Source: Clostridium sp. 'White wine YQ'
Lineage (GTDB): Bacteria > Bacillota > Clostridia > Clostridiales > Clostridiaceae
Reading direction: 5' to 3'
Assembly (NCBI RefSeq): GCF_028728205.1
Contig: NZ_JAQYUU010000001.1
Coordinates: 981,318 to 1,045,317 of the forward strand
DNA: 64,000 nucleotides
Position numbers and translations under genes: made by a program. The notes beneath the pieces were generated by a model, which worked only from the letters and a program-made list of their open reading frames with translations, was not told the origin of the DNA and did no database searches. Positions 17,448 through 26,476 of this stretch are shown piece by piece. Numbering within the stretch: position 1 is the first letter of the stretch; every line of letters begins with the position of its first letter.

Positions 17448-19058
17448 ATGGCTAATTTAAGTAAAAAGATATATAAAATTCAAATAGCAAGAAAGATTGT
17501 ACAAATCATTGGGTTAATACTTTTTCCGGGAGTATTTATTTTAACTTTTAGTGAAATAAGGGACATATATCAAGGAATAATAAGTGGAAATTTTAGTTTT
17601 ATACAAATGATTGGAAAGTCTGTGGAAGTAATTACAGTAATTCCAATAACAATATTTTTGGGTAGATTTTTTTGCGGTTGGTTATGCGCTTTTGGAACTT
17701 TAAATGATTTTCTTTATCTAATCTCAAATAAGGTATTTAAGTTAAGGTTTAGAGTAAATGAAACCGTAGATACTGTATTAAAAACAATAAAATACTTGAT
17801 ACTACTTTTTATTGTCTATTTCATTTGGACTGAAAAAAGCACTTTATTTGAATCATCTAGTCCTTGGGATGCATTTGCTCAATTGCCTCAGTTTAGTGAT
17901 GCAATATCACAGTATACAATAGGTTCAATAATTCTTCTTTTAATCATAATTGGCTCATTATTTATTGAAAGGTTTTTTTGCAGGTATCTTTGTCCACTAG
18001 GAGCAATTTTTACTTTTACATCTAAATTGAGAATATTCGACATTTCAAAGAAAAGAGATAAATGTGGAAAGTGTAGAATATGTACAAATAATTGTTCAAT
18101 GGGAATACCCATGTATGAAAGTGACAAAATAAGAAGCGGTGAATGTATTAATTGCTTTAAATGCTTAGATGTTTGCCCAAGGAAAAATACAAAAGCTGAA
18201 ATATGTGGTGAAAATGTAAGCCCAGCATTAGCTGCTTGTGTAGCAATAGGAGGGTTAACAGTACTATATGCGGGTGGAAATGCATTGAGTAAAACTATAG
18301 AAAATACATCAATAACACAAAGTCAGAAAAATAATATAACTAGTAGCTTAAAAACAAATAATCAATCTAAAAAATACAAGGATGGAACCTATATTGGGAC
18401 TGGAAGTGGTTATAGACCAAGACTTCAAGTTGCTGTTACTATTAAAGATGGCAAAATATCTAATATTGAAATAGGCTCTAATAATGAAACTCCTAGATTT
18501 GCAGCTAGACCCTTTAACATAGTTCCTAGTGAAATAATTGAAGCTCAATCTACAGATGTTGATGGAGTATCAGGAGCAACAAGAAGCAGTAATGGAATTA
18601 AAGAAGCAGTGGAAGATGCATTAAGTCAGGCAGAAGATACATCAACTACAGTAGATACTAATATACAAAATAATAACGAAACTACAAATAATAGTTCAAC
18701 AAATGATACAAGCTCTGTTTCAAATAATAAAAATACAAACTCAAACGCTCAAACAGGTGGAAATAATTCTACTCAAAATAGTCAATCACAATATAAGGAT
18801 GGAGTGTATGAAGGAACAGGAAGAGGTTATAGACCAAACCTTCAAGTATCAGTAACAATACAAAATGGTAAAATTTCATCAGTTGAAATAGGAGACAATA
18901 ATGAAACACCAAGATTTGCTGAAAGAGTATTTGAAAATTTACCTAGTGAAATTGTTAATGCACAATCAACTGATGTAGATGGGGTATCAGGAGCAACAAG
19001 AAGTAGTAACGGAATTAAAGCAGCAGTAGAAGATGCATTAAGTAAAGCGAAGATATAG
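17448..19058 (+). CDS. Membrane polyferredoxin (NapH/NosR-like) with two FMN-binding domains
   Basis: A 536-residue electron carrier. About five transmembrane segments contain the NapH/NosR-type motifs C-G-W-L-C-A-F-G and C-R-Y-L-C-P-L-G. Two 4Fe-4S clusters follow (C-G-K-C-R-I-C-T-N-N-C and C-I-N-C-F-K-C-L-D-V-C-P), then another helix near residue 270. The outside part has two tandem FMN-binding domains, about residues 305-395 and 450-536, joined by an Asn/Thr/Ser-rich linker. Each ends in D-G-V-S-G-A-T-R-S-S, where ApbE would attach FMN. It probably moves electrons across the membrane. The ribosome binding site is GGGAGGA. Confidence 0.93.
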   Translation: MANLSKKIYKIQIARKIVQIIGLILFPGVFILTFSEIRDIYQGIISGNFSFIQMIGKSVEVITVIPITIFLGRFFCGWLCAFGTLNDFLYLISNKVFKLRFRVNETVDTVLKTIKYLILLFIVYFIWTEKSTLFESSSPWDAFAQLPQFSDAISQYTIGSIILLLIIIGSLFIERFFCRYLCPLGAIFTFTSKLRIFDISKKRDKCGKCRICTNNCSMGIPMYESDKIRSGECINCFKCLDVCPRKNTKAEICGENVSPALAACVAIGGLTVLYAGGNALSKTIENTSITQSQKNNITSSLKTNNQSKKYKDGTYIGTGSGYRPRLQVAVTIKDGKISNIEIGSNNETPRFAARPFNIVPSEIIEAQSTDVDGVSGATRSSNGIKEAVEDALSQAEDTSTTVDTNIQNNNETTNNSSTNDTSSVSNNKNTNSNAQTGGNNSTQNSQSQYKDGVYEGTGRGYRPNLQVSVTIQNGKISSVEIGDNNETPRFAERVFENLPSEIVNAQSTDVDGVSGATRSSNGIKAAVEDALSKAKI

Positions 19059-19093
19059 TACTAAATTGAAAAAAATAATTGGAGATGGAAAAA

Positions 19094-19681
19094 ATGAAAA
19101 AATCACTTTCAAAATTGCCTAACATTATAACTAGTTTAAGGATATTACTATCAATTGCATTTGCATATTTAATTTTAAATCAAAGTACAGATTTAAATAA
19201 AAATTTTGAAGCAATTAGCTTAATATTTTTAGGTATCTGTTTCTCAGATTTTATAGATGGTAAAATAGCACGAAAGACAGGAAATACTACTGTACTTGGA
19301 GCTAAACTCGATGTTTTTGCTGATTTATTTTACATGACACTTTCTTATTCAGCATTAATAATGGCAGAAAAGATTCACTTATGGTTTTTAGGTTTTATAT
19401 TGATTAAATTCTTAGAATTCACAGTGACATCTAATTTTATGAGAAATTATAATAAGGAGTCAGAGAATCTATTTGTTTTTGATAAGTTAGGAAGAATTAC
19501 TGCTGGTAGTTTTTATATAATTCCTGGAATTACATGTTTGTTAAGTTTTATAGCTCCTTATTATGGACAAAGCCTAATTAAGTATTTACTTTATCTAACA
19601 TTAATAGCTGGAATTTATTCTTCAAGCCTTAGAATAAAAAAATGTTTAGAGGTTAAAAACATAAATGTTTTAGAAACATAA
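19094..19681 (+). CDS. CDP-alcohol phosphatidyltransferase family protein
   Basis: About 195 residues with several transmembrane helices. It has the complete family signature D-F-I-D-G-K-I-A-R followed, at the correct spacing, by G-A-K-L-D-V-F-A-D. Members such as PgsA and PssA transfer a phosphatidyl group from CDP-diacylglycerol to an alcohol. The actual alcohol here is not clear. GGAG at 19081-19084 supports the ATG at 19094. The gene lies 35 bases after the polyferredoxin gene and may be in the same transcript. Confidence 0.88.
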   Translation: MKKSLSKLPNIITSLRILLSIAFAYLILNQSTDLNKNFEAISLIFLGICFSDFIDGKIARKTGNTTVLGAKLDVFADLFYMTLSYSALIMAEKIHLWFLGFILIKFLEFTVTSNFMRNYNKESENLFVFDKLGRITAGSFYIIPGITCLLSFIAPYYGQSLIKYLLYLTLIAGIYSSSLRIKKCLEVKNINVLET

Positions 19682-19820
19682 AATAGTCATAAATGGAAAA
19701 TTTAGCATATCAGTATATGCTACTCCTCTAAAAATGTGACACAAATCTTCCCTTAAAACATATTATATATTAAGCAACGAATGATAAAAAAATAATTCAC
19801 AATACAAGGGGAAGATGAAA

Positions 19821-20729
19821 ATGAGTCAAGAGGATGAAATAGTTAGAATATGTAATCAAGAGTATTCAAAAATCATTGACTATGACAATATTGTTGGATT
19901 AGCTAATGGTACAAAAGTAGTTGGTGGAAAAAACACTGGCGAAAAGTGTATTGCAGTTTTTGTTAAAGAAAAACTACCCATTATCGATTTAGATCCATCA
20001 AAAATAATTCCAAAAACAATTAATGGTATACCAACAGACGTAGTTCAAGTTGGTGAAATAAAGGCTTTGGGATTAACTCAAAGAATAAGACCTGCAATGG
20101 GTGGATATAGTGTTGGAGTTGTAGGAATCACTGCTGGTACCATTGGTTGTGCAGCTTTTAACGGATATGGACTTGGAACTCAGCACTATATTTTGAGCAA
20201 TAATCATGTATTAGCTGATGAAAATAGGGCACCTTTAGGGTCTCCAATTGTTCAACCAGGACCAATAGATGGTGGAGTAATTCCAGGAGATATTATAGGG
20301 AATCTAGTAGATTTTGAACCTATTAGGTTTATTTCTATAACTAGAATACCTATTAACATTGTAGATTGTGCAATAGCTTTATGTCCTAATGAAAATATAT
20401 CTTCTGAAATTATGTGGCAAGGGTATATTAATGGAACAGCCAACCCCGTTGTAGGTCTTGCAGTAAAGAAAACAGGTAGAACAACTGGTTTTACTATTGG
20501 AAATATCTTATATACTAATGCAACAGTCTTAGTAGGTTATGATACTGGAGATGCTTTATTTGTAAACCAGATAATTACAAATAATATGTCAATGGGTGGA
20601 GATTCAGGAAGTCTTTTATTGGATAAAGAAAATAATGCAGTTGGGTTATTATTTGCAGGAAGTTCAGAGTTTACAGTTTATAATCCAATAGCAAATGTAT
20701 TAAGAGTTTTAAATGTAAATTTAGCATAA
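19821..20729 (+). CDS. Trypsin-like serine protease without signal peptide
   Basis: About 302 residues with a chymotrypsin/trypsin-type triad: His in I-L-S-N-N-H-V-L-A, Asp in I-V-D-C-A-I-A, and Ser in S-M-G-G-D-S-G-S-L-L. The N-terminus begins with a helical segment and a substrate-like G-V-K-G-type domain but no signal peptide or membrane helix, so the protein may act in the cytoplasm or spore. The ATG at 19821 has better spacing from AAGGGG (19806-19811) than the one at 19815. Its target is unknown. Confidence 0.8.
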   Translation: MSQEDEIVRICNQEYSKIIDYDNIVGLANGTKVVGGKNTGEKCIAVFVKEKLPIIDLDPSKIIPKTINGIPTDVVQVGEIKALGLTQRIRPAMGGYSVGVVGITAGTIGCAAFNGYGLGTQHYILSNNHVLADENRAPLGSPIVQPGPIDGGVIPGDIIGNLVDFEPIRFISITRIPINIVDCAIALCPNENISSEIMWQGYINGTANPVVGLAVKKTGRTTGFTIGNILYTNATVLVGYDTGDALFVNQIITNNMSMGGDSGSLLLDKENNAVGLLFAGSSEFTVYNPIANVLRVLNVNLA

Positions 20730-20763
20730 TATTAGGACAAGCATTTCATTAAATTAAAGAAAA

Positions 20764-20800
20764 GGCTACTATTACAAGATAAAATGTAATAGTAGCTATA
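20764..20800 (+). terminator. Probable terminator
   Basis: An 11-bp stem (GCTACTATTAC / GTAATAGTAGC) lies 35 bases after the protease stop. The T tract is weak (ATATTTAT). Confidence 0.5.
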
Positions 20801-20919
20801 TTTATAGTATCATGATAAAATGAGTTTTTCTTTACCATTTAGTATAATTTTATTATAATATTAATTATAAGATAAATTTAACTTTAAATATTTATAACTA
20901 ATTAGGAAGGCAGGTTAAG

Positions 20920-22086
20920 ATGAAATTAGATAAGAGATTATTACAATATTGTTTATATGCTGCAGGAACTGTACTTCTAATTTATATGTGTATTTCAACT
21001 TTTAATAACTTAGGAAGTATTTTTTTATTAGTTTCAGATACATTATCAAAAGCAATTAATTTAGTAAAACCATTAATTATTGCTTTAGTAATTACATACT
21101 TAATAAAACCAGGTGTACATGCCATTGAAGGATTTTTAGAGAGTAGGAAAATCTTAAAAAAAGCTTCTTCAAGAAGGACAATTGGTATCTTGATTATGTA
21201 TACCTTAGTCTTAGCAGTTTTCTTAGGTATTATCTCTGGAATATATGTGATGGTAGGAGGAAAACTTTCAAATAATACAACCATAGCAAACATGACAATT
21301 TATCTAACAGAGCATTTGAATAATTCTACTTTATCTGTAAACTCTGTAACAGAAAAATTAGAAAGTCTAAATATTTCAATTCCAGATGATTTAAATAGCA
21401 AAATAGCTCAAGTTGTTAGTTCAGTTCAATCTTACGTTTCAACAAGCATAGGAAGTATAACAAATTTTATAGTTAACTTAGGTGGAAACATTGCTACATT
21501 TTTTATTGCATTAGTATTGAGTATCTATTTAATTAAGGATTCTGAATATTTTAGTGATTTGTGGAATAAGACATTCAATCTTATATTTAAGAAAAGTAAT
21601 GCAGGCCATAAACTCAAAGAAATATTTAATATAATTGATAATACATTTAATAATTACATTAGAGGCCAACTTTTAGAGGCTTGTATGGTAGGGATTTTAT
21701 CCACAATAGTTTTATATTTTATAGGAATTGATTATGCAATTGTAATAGGGATAATTGCAGGTATTTGTAATATGATTCCGTACGTAGGTCCACTTGTAGG
21801 TACTGTTCTTGCCGTGGTTATGGCATTACTTAGTGGAGAACCAATAACAGCATTGTATGCAGTTATTGGAATGCTTGTGGTTCAACAATTAGATAATAAT
21901 TTACTAGCACCTAAGATTGTTGGAGATAGCGTTGGATTACATCCTGTGTTTACTATGCTAGCAATACTTATTGGAGGTAATGTTGGTGGATTAATAGGAA
22001 TGCTAATAGCAGTACCTGTTGCAGCCTCAATAAAAATTTTATTAAGCATGTGGTATTCATCATATATGAAAAAAGCACAAGAATAA
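20920..22086 (+). CDS. AI-2E family transporter (PerM-like permease)
   Basis: A 388-residue integral membrane protein with about eight helices. The family core G-I-I-A-G-I-C-N-M-I-P-Y-V-G-P and a later Q-Q-L-D-N-N-L-L-A-P-K-I-V-G are visible, with a soluble helical region near residues 115-180. The family includes putative autoinducer-2 exporters and Na+/H+ antiporters; the substrate here cannot be named. AGGAAGGCAGG precedes the ATG. It appears monocistronic. Confidence 0.9.
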   Translation: MKLDKRLLQYCLYAAGTVLLIYMCISTFNNLGSIFLLVSDTLSKAINLVKPLIIALVITYLIKPGVHAIEGFLESRKILKKASSRRTIGILIMYTLVLAVFLGIISGIYVMVGGKLSNNTTIANMTIYLTEHLNNSTLSVNSVTEKLESLNISIPDDLNSKIAQVVSSVQSYVSTSIGSITNFIVNLGGNIATFFIALVLSIYLIKDSEYFSDLWNKTFNLIFKKSNAGHKLKEIFNIIDNTFNNYIRGQLLEACMVGILSTIVLYFIGIDYAIVIGIIAGICNMIPYVGPLVGTVLAVVMALLSGEPITALYAVIGMLVVQQLDNNLLAPKIVGDSVGLHPVFTMLAILIGGNVGGLIGMLIAVPVAASIKILLSMWYSSYMKKAQE

Positions 22087-22106
22087 TTAAATAAATTAGT
22101 AATTAG

Positions 22107-22136
22107 AAAGTCTTGCAATTTAGTAAGACTTTTTAA
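22107..22136 (+). terminator. Intrinsic terminator
   Basis: A stem AAAGTCTT / AAGACTTT with a 10-base loop and a T tract, 20 bases after the permease gene. Confidence 0.75.
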
Positions 22137-22217
22137 TTTATTTGTGAATAAAATAAACTAAGTTACTATGGTATAATAAGGTATAAATTATAAAAAAATA
22201 CAGAGGTGAAGCATAAA

Positions 22218-22832
22218 GTGGAATGTAATGTACTTAAAGCATATAACTTAGATTTAAGTGTGCAATTAGATGCTTTAGAAAAAATACTTTATTCAAGTGA
22301 TGTTATAAAAACTATAATAGAAAGGGCAGAAGAGTTAGATATAGAAAACTATTATATAGGGGCGGGGTGCATAGCTCAAACTGTTTGGAATTATCTATCA
22401 AATAAGTCTTTGTCATATGGAATAAAAGATTATGATTTTGTATATTTTGATAGTAAAAACTTGAATATCGAATATGAAAACAAAGTAATTAATAAGATAA
22501 GAAACTTATATACTGATATAGATATAGAAATAGACATTAAAAATCAAGCAAGAGTTCATCTTTGGTACATGAGCCATTTTGGTTATGATATTGCACCGTA
22601 TAAAAGTCTTGAAGCTGCAATAAATACATGGCCGACTACGGCTACTGCAATTGGCGTAAGAAAAGACAAAAATAATAAACTTAAGGTTTATGCACCATAT
22701 GGATTAAATGATTTATTTGGTAAGGTTATAAGAGCTAATAAAGCTCAGATAACTAAAGAAATTTATGAAGATAAAGTAGAGAAATGGATAGAAAAGTGGC
22801 CAGATCTAAAGGTAATACCATGGGAAAAATAA
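22218..22832 (+). CDS. Nucleotidyltransferase-like protein (NTP_transf_6 type)
   Basis: About 204 residues resembling the NTP_transf_6 (DUF925) nucleotidyltransferase family. Motifs are Y-Y-I-G-A-G-C-I-A-Q-T-V-W-N, K-D-Y-D-F-V-Y-F-D, R-V-H-L-W-Y and ATAIGVR. The D-Y-D pair would be the metal-binding residues. The substrate is unknown. The GTG start at 22218 is preceded by AGAGGTGA at the right distance; a GTG at 22206 overlaps that site. A small membrane protein gene follows 29 bases later. Confidence 0.85.
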   Translation: MECNVLKAYNLDLSVQLDALEKILYSSDVIKTIIERAEELDIENYYIGAGCIAQTVWNYLSNKSLSYGIKDYDFVYFDSKNLNIEYENKVINKIRNLYTDIDIEIDIKNQARVHLWYMSHFGYDIAPYKSLEAAINTWPTTATAIGVRKDKNNKLKVYAPYGLNDLFGKVIRANKAQITKEIYEDKVEKWIEKWPDLKVIPWEK

Positions 22833-22861
22833 GTTATTAGAAAATTGTAGGAGGATTGAAT

Positions 22862-23299
22862 ATGAAAATAGTATATAGGTTTCTACTTGCTTTACATTTG
22901 TTTGTAGGTATTGGTGCAATGGCAGGAGGTTTAGCTGCAATACTTAATCCGCAATCACCAATGGGAGTTCCAACAGAGGCATTAAAATACTCGCCATTCA
23001 CTGATTTCTTAATTCCAGGACTAACCTTGTTTACTGTAATTGGGTTAGGAAATATATTATGTGTAGCATTATTCTTGTTTAAAACAAAAGTGCAAGGATA
23101 TATAAGTGGTGTTATAAGCTTTGCATTAATATTTTGGATAATAATTCAATGTATAATGTTAAATGATGTTGTTTTTCTTCATGTATTATTTTTTGGAATA
23201 GGAGTTGTACAAGCTTTTTTGTCTCTAGCAATTTTATTTGAGAGACGTCAATTTCCTACCAATATATTAATTGATCTTTACAGTAAACTTCATAAGTAA
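22862..23299 (+). CDS. Small four-helix membrane protein, unknown
   Basis: About 145 residues with four hydrophobic helices (starting near residues 5, 50, 80 and 105) and a Pro-rich loop after the first. I do not recognise a named family. GGAGG at the proper spacing sets the ATG at 22862. It probably shares a transcript with the nucleotidyltransferase gene. Confidence 0.75.
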   Translation: MKIVYRFLLALHLFVGIGAMAGGLAAILNPQSPMGVPTEALKYSPFTDFLIPGLTLFTVIGLGNILCVALFLFKTKVQGYISGVISFALIFWIIIQCIMLNDVVFLHVLFFGIGVVQAFLSLAILFERRQFPTNILIDLYSKLHK

Positions 23300-23308
23300 T
23301 TACTAATT

Positions 23309-23338
23309 CCATTGAGAAATCTCAATGGCTTTTTTTTC
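23309..23338 (+). terminator. Intrinsic terminator
   Basis: A perfect 8-bp stem CCATTGAG / CTCAATGG with a 4-base loop is followed by eight T. Confidence 0.9.
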
Positions 23339-23454
23339 ACTTATTTACATATTACATATTTAAAGTAATCTAGGAAATCATAAATTATAATTAAGTAAAT
23401 TCTAAATAAATATGCTTCATACTAACTATTAATTATAAAGTGGTGATGATATTT

Positions 23455-25566
23455 ATGACAGTATTTAACAAAATCAGGGGATATGTGAGAAGTAATTCTA
23501 AAGAGAAAAATGATATAAATTATTACCTAAATGAAAATTATAAAATAAATCCTTTTACAGAATCGCTAAGAATATCAATTATATATGGAGTAGCTGGAGT
23601 ATTGTGGATAGTTTTATCTGATCAGGTAGCAAGTATTATAGTTTCAAATATTACAGATTATAAAATTGTCGCAATGTATAAGGGATGGATTTATGTAATA
23701 GTAACAACACTTTTAATTCTATTATTAATCCAGCGAAGATTAACGCTATTTAAAAAAGCTATTGAAAAAATTTATAGCAATATGGATGAAATTAATGAAG
23801 CAAATGAAGAACTTATAGTGCTTGAAGATGAATTAATGGAGCAAAACGAACAGTTGAAGAAAAGTCAAAACTTATTAGCAATTAGTGAGCAACGTTATGA
23901 ATTAGCAGTAGAAGGTGCTGACTGTGGTATTTGGGATTGGGATATTGAAAATGGAAAGTACTATTTTTCAGATAAATGGAAGTATTACTTGGGATATAGT
24001 AAGAATGAAATAGAAAATAATTTTGATGCGTGGGTGTCACTTATTCACTCAAGTGAAAGAGAATCTGTTGTTGAAAAAATAAATGAGTATATTTCTTCAC
24101 AAGAAGGTTCTTATGAAAGTGTATATAGGATGAAAGATAAGAGTGGACAATATCGATGGATACTAAGTAAAGGAAAAGCAATATGGTCAGAAACAGGAAG
24201 ACCAATAAGGATTGCAGGTTCTCATACTGATATAACAGTACATATAATAAATGAAAATAGACTTAAGTTCTTAGCACACTATGATTCCTTAACAAAATTG
24301 CCAAATAGGTTGTTTTTTGAAGAAAAGGTTAATGAAATAATCAAGTGTAATAGTGAAAACAATAGGTTTGCATTAATATATATGGATGTTGATAATTTTA
24401 AAAATATTAATGATACATTAGGACATGAAACGGGAGATTTATTATTAAAACACATTTCGGATATATTAATAAAAGAAATTAAAGAACCAAGTTTTGCAGC
24501 GAGACTAGGGGGCGATGAATTCGCTATAATATTTAGAAATATTATAGATAAAGATGAAGTTAGTAATAAAATAATTAATTTAATGAAGTATTTAAAAAAA
24601 CCATGGTTTTATAATAAACAAAAGTTTTTTATTTCATATAGTATTGGTATTGCCTTCTATCCTGAAAATGGGGATACATTATCTAAATTACTTAAAAATG
24701 CTGATATTGCTATGTATAATATAAAGAAAAATTCAAAGGATAATCTGTGCTTTTATACTGAATCAATGAAAGAAAAGGAGACAGCATATGTAGAGATGGT
24801 AAATGACTTGATGAGGGCTGTAGAAAATAAGGAGTTTAAGTTAGTTTATCAGCCTATTGTTGATTTAAGTACATATGAAATAGTTGCAGTTGAAGCATTA
24901 ATTAGATGGAATCATCCCCAAAAAGGAATGATTTCTCCTATGGAATTTATACATATAGCCGAAGAAACCGGGCTTATATTTAATATTGGTAGGTGGGCCT
25001 TTGAAACTGCAATTAATCAAAAAAAAGAGTGGGAAAATGAGGGTTTTCATAATATATTAATGTCAGTAAATATTTCAGGGAAGAGAGTTGCTAGCAAGAA
25101 TTTAATTGAATATATAATAAAAGTAGTAACTGAAGCTGGCATAAGATTTGATGAAATTCAGCTTGAGATTACTGAAACGGCAATAATGCAAGATATTGAA
25201 ATATCTACTGAGATATTTAAGAAATTAAGGGAAAAAGGAATTAAAATTGCACTTGATGATTTTGGAACTGGATATTCATCAATTACCTATTTGCAGAAAT
25301 TGCCTATTGATGTAGTGAAAGTAGATAAGCGGTTTATTGAATCAATCTCAAAATCTAAAGAAGATAATATAATATTGGAAACAATAATAAAGCTTACACA
25401 TGACCTAAACCTCAAACTTGTAGCTGAGGGGATAGAAACAGAAGAACAGTTAGAATTTTTAAAAATGAGAAAATGCAACTTCGGTCAAGGATATTTATTT
25501 AAAAAGCCAGTTGATAAAGAGGAAATCAAAAAGATGTTCATTATTTCAGAACTAGTTCATAGCTGA
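23455..25566 (+). CDS. Membrane PAS-GGDEF-EAL cyclic-di-GMP enzyme
   Basis: About 703 residues. Two N-terminal transmembrane helices and a short coiled coil lead to a PAS/PAC domain (C-G-I-W-D-W-D-I, then Y-R-W-I-L-S-K-G). A GGDEF diguanylate cyclase domain follows with intact R-L-G-G-D-E-F, then an EAL phosphodiesterase domain with intact V-E-A-L-I-R-W, DDFGTGYSS and K-V-D-K-R-F. Both active motifs are present, so the protein may make and break c-di-GMP. No RxxD inhibitory site is visible before GGDEF. The ATG at 23455 follows a GTGGTGAT site. Confidence 0.93.
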   Translation: MTVFNKIRGYVRSNSKEKNDINYYLNENYKINPFTESLRISIIYGVAGVLWIVLSDQVASIIVSNITDYKIVAMYKGWIYVIVTTLLILLLIQRRLTLFKKAIEKIYSNMDEINEANEELIVLEDELMEQNEQLKKSQNLLAISEQRYELAVEGADCGIWDWDIENGKYYFSDKWKYYLGYSKNEIENNFDAWVSLIHSSERESVVEKINEYISSQEGSYESVYRMKDKSGQYRWILSKGKAIWSETGRPIRIAGSHTDITVHIINENRLKFLAHYDSLTKLPNRLFFEEKVNEIIKCNSENNRFALIYMDVDNFKNINDTLGHETGDLLLKHISDILIKEIKEPSFAARLGGDEFAIIFRNIIDKDEVSNKIINLMKYLKKPWFYNKQKFFISYSIGIAFYPENGDTLSKLLKNADIAMYNIKKNSKDNLCFYTESMKEKETAYVEMVNDLMRAVENKEFKLVYQPIVDLSTYEIVAVEALIRWNHPQKGMISPMEFIHIAEETGLIFNIGRWAFETAINQKKEWENEGFHNILMSVNISGKRVASKNLIEYIIKVVTEAGIRFDEIQLEITETAIMQDIEISTEIFKKLREKGIKIALDDFGTGYSSITYLQKLPIDVVKVDKRFIESISKSKEDNIILETIIKLTHDLNLKLVAEGIETEEQLEFLKMRKCNFGQGYLFKKPVDKEEIKKMFIISELVHS

Positions 25567-25695
25567 TGATAAAATCTAAATTTATTTTGTTATACTATAA
25601 ACTTATGAGAAATAATTACAATTTTGGAGAAAAGTGTTCCATTAATGATAAATAACTCATAAAATATACAAAGTTAATTGCAAGGGGAGATGTAA

Positions 25696-26301
25696 ATGAG
25701 TTGTTTATGTATACCAAAGAGAAATATTAAATGCAAGCCTTTAAAAATATGTGTTGAAGAATGTGCATGTAAATGTTGTGGTTGTTTACCAGGATTAAGG
25801 GCTACATTAGGGTATTTATATAATTTAGGAGCAACTAATATAAGAGTTGAATCAATTGCTCCGGGACCATTATTTAATGCAGATGTTAGTATTACAAGAT
25901 TTTATCCTGATGCAACTGATTCATCAACTGCAACATTAGTTGAATTCTCAAACGGTGTAATTGTATCAATTTGTAATATTGAAACAATTCAAAGTGATAG
26001 TTTAATTGATAATAGTGCAGATAGAATTCCAGATCAGTTAAAACAGTTATTGGATGCCTCTATTAGAGAAATACCAGAAACATGTGTGAATAGTTGTGAG
26101 AACCAGTTAAGACTTGTTTTTGAAGCTCACATAGGCCAACAAGCTAGAGACATCGATACGCATTCTAACAGCAGAATTGCTCTGGGTACAGTTAGAGGCA
26201 CTGGAGCAGGAGTTGCTCTTTTAAGTCTGCCTAATAATACTACAGGTGTAGTAGTTAATTTATGTTTCGTAGGTGATGTAACGTTTGGAGCTCAACCTTA
26301 G
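25696..26301 (+). CDS. Hypothetical protein with Cys-rich N-terminus
   Basis: A 201-residue protein that I do not recognise. Residues 1-32 contain ten cysteines, including C-A-C-K-C-C-G-C. The rest is beta-rich with many small and polar residues and no charged clusters (S-R-I-A-L-G-T-V-R-G-T-G-A-G-V-A). There is no signal peptide. A cysteine-rich, non-exported protein in a spore former could belong to the spore surface, but this is only a guess. AAGGGGAG precedes the ATG, and the gene stands alone with its own terminator. Confidence 0.75.
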   Translation: MSCLCIPKRNIKCKPLKICVEECACKCCGCLPGLRATLGYLYNLGATNIRVESIAPGPLFNADVSITRFYPDATDSSTATLVEFSNGVIVSICNIETIQSDSLIDNSADRIPDQLKQLLDASIREIPETCVNSCENQLRLVFEAHIGQQARDIDTHSNSRIALGTVRGTGAGVALLSLPNNTTGVVVNLCFVGDVTFGAQP

Positions 26302-26332
26302 TATTGAAAAAAAGATAAATTATATCTAAGAT

Positions 26333-26368
26333 AAAAGGTTATGAAATATTTTGTTTCATAACCTTTTA
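26333..26368 (+). terminator. Intrinsic terminator
   Basis: A 13-bp stem AAAGGTTATGAAA / TTTCATAACCTTT with a short loop and a TTTT end, 32 bases after the stop. Confidence 0.85.
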
Positions 26369-26476
26369 GTTATAAATAAAAATAAATAATTAAGTTTACA
26401 AGGATAGTATTTACATCTATAATAATACTTAAGAAAAGACTTTAGATAAGTATTAACGAAAGTCTGAGGAGGATAA

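Noticed and set aside
19703-19722. Hairpin TAGCATA / TATGCTA after the phosphatidyltransferase gene
   Set aside because: No T tract follows, so it is not a convincing terminator, and the stem is short and AT-rich.
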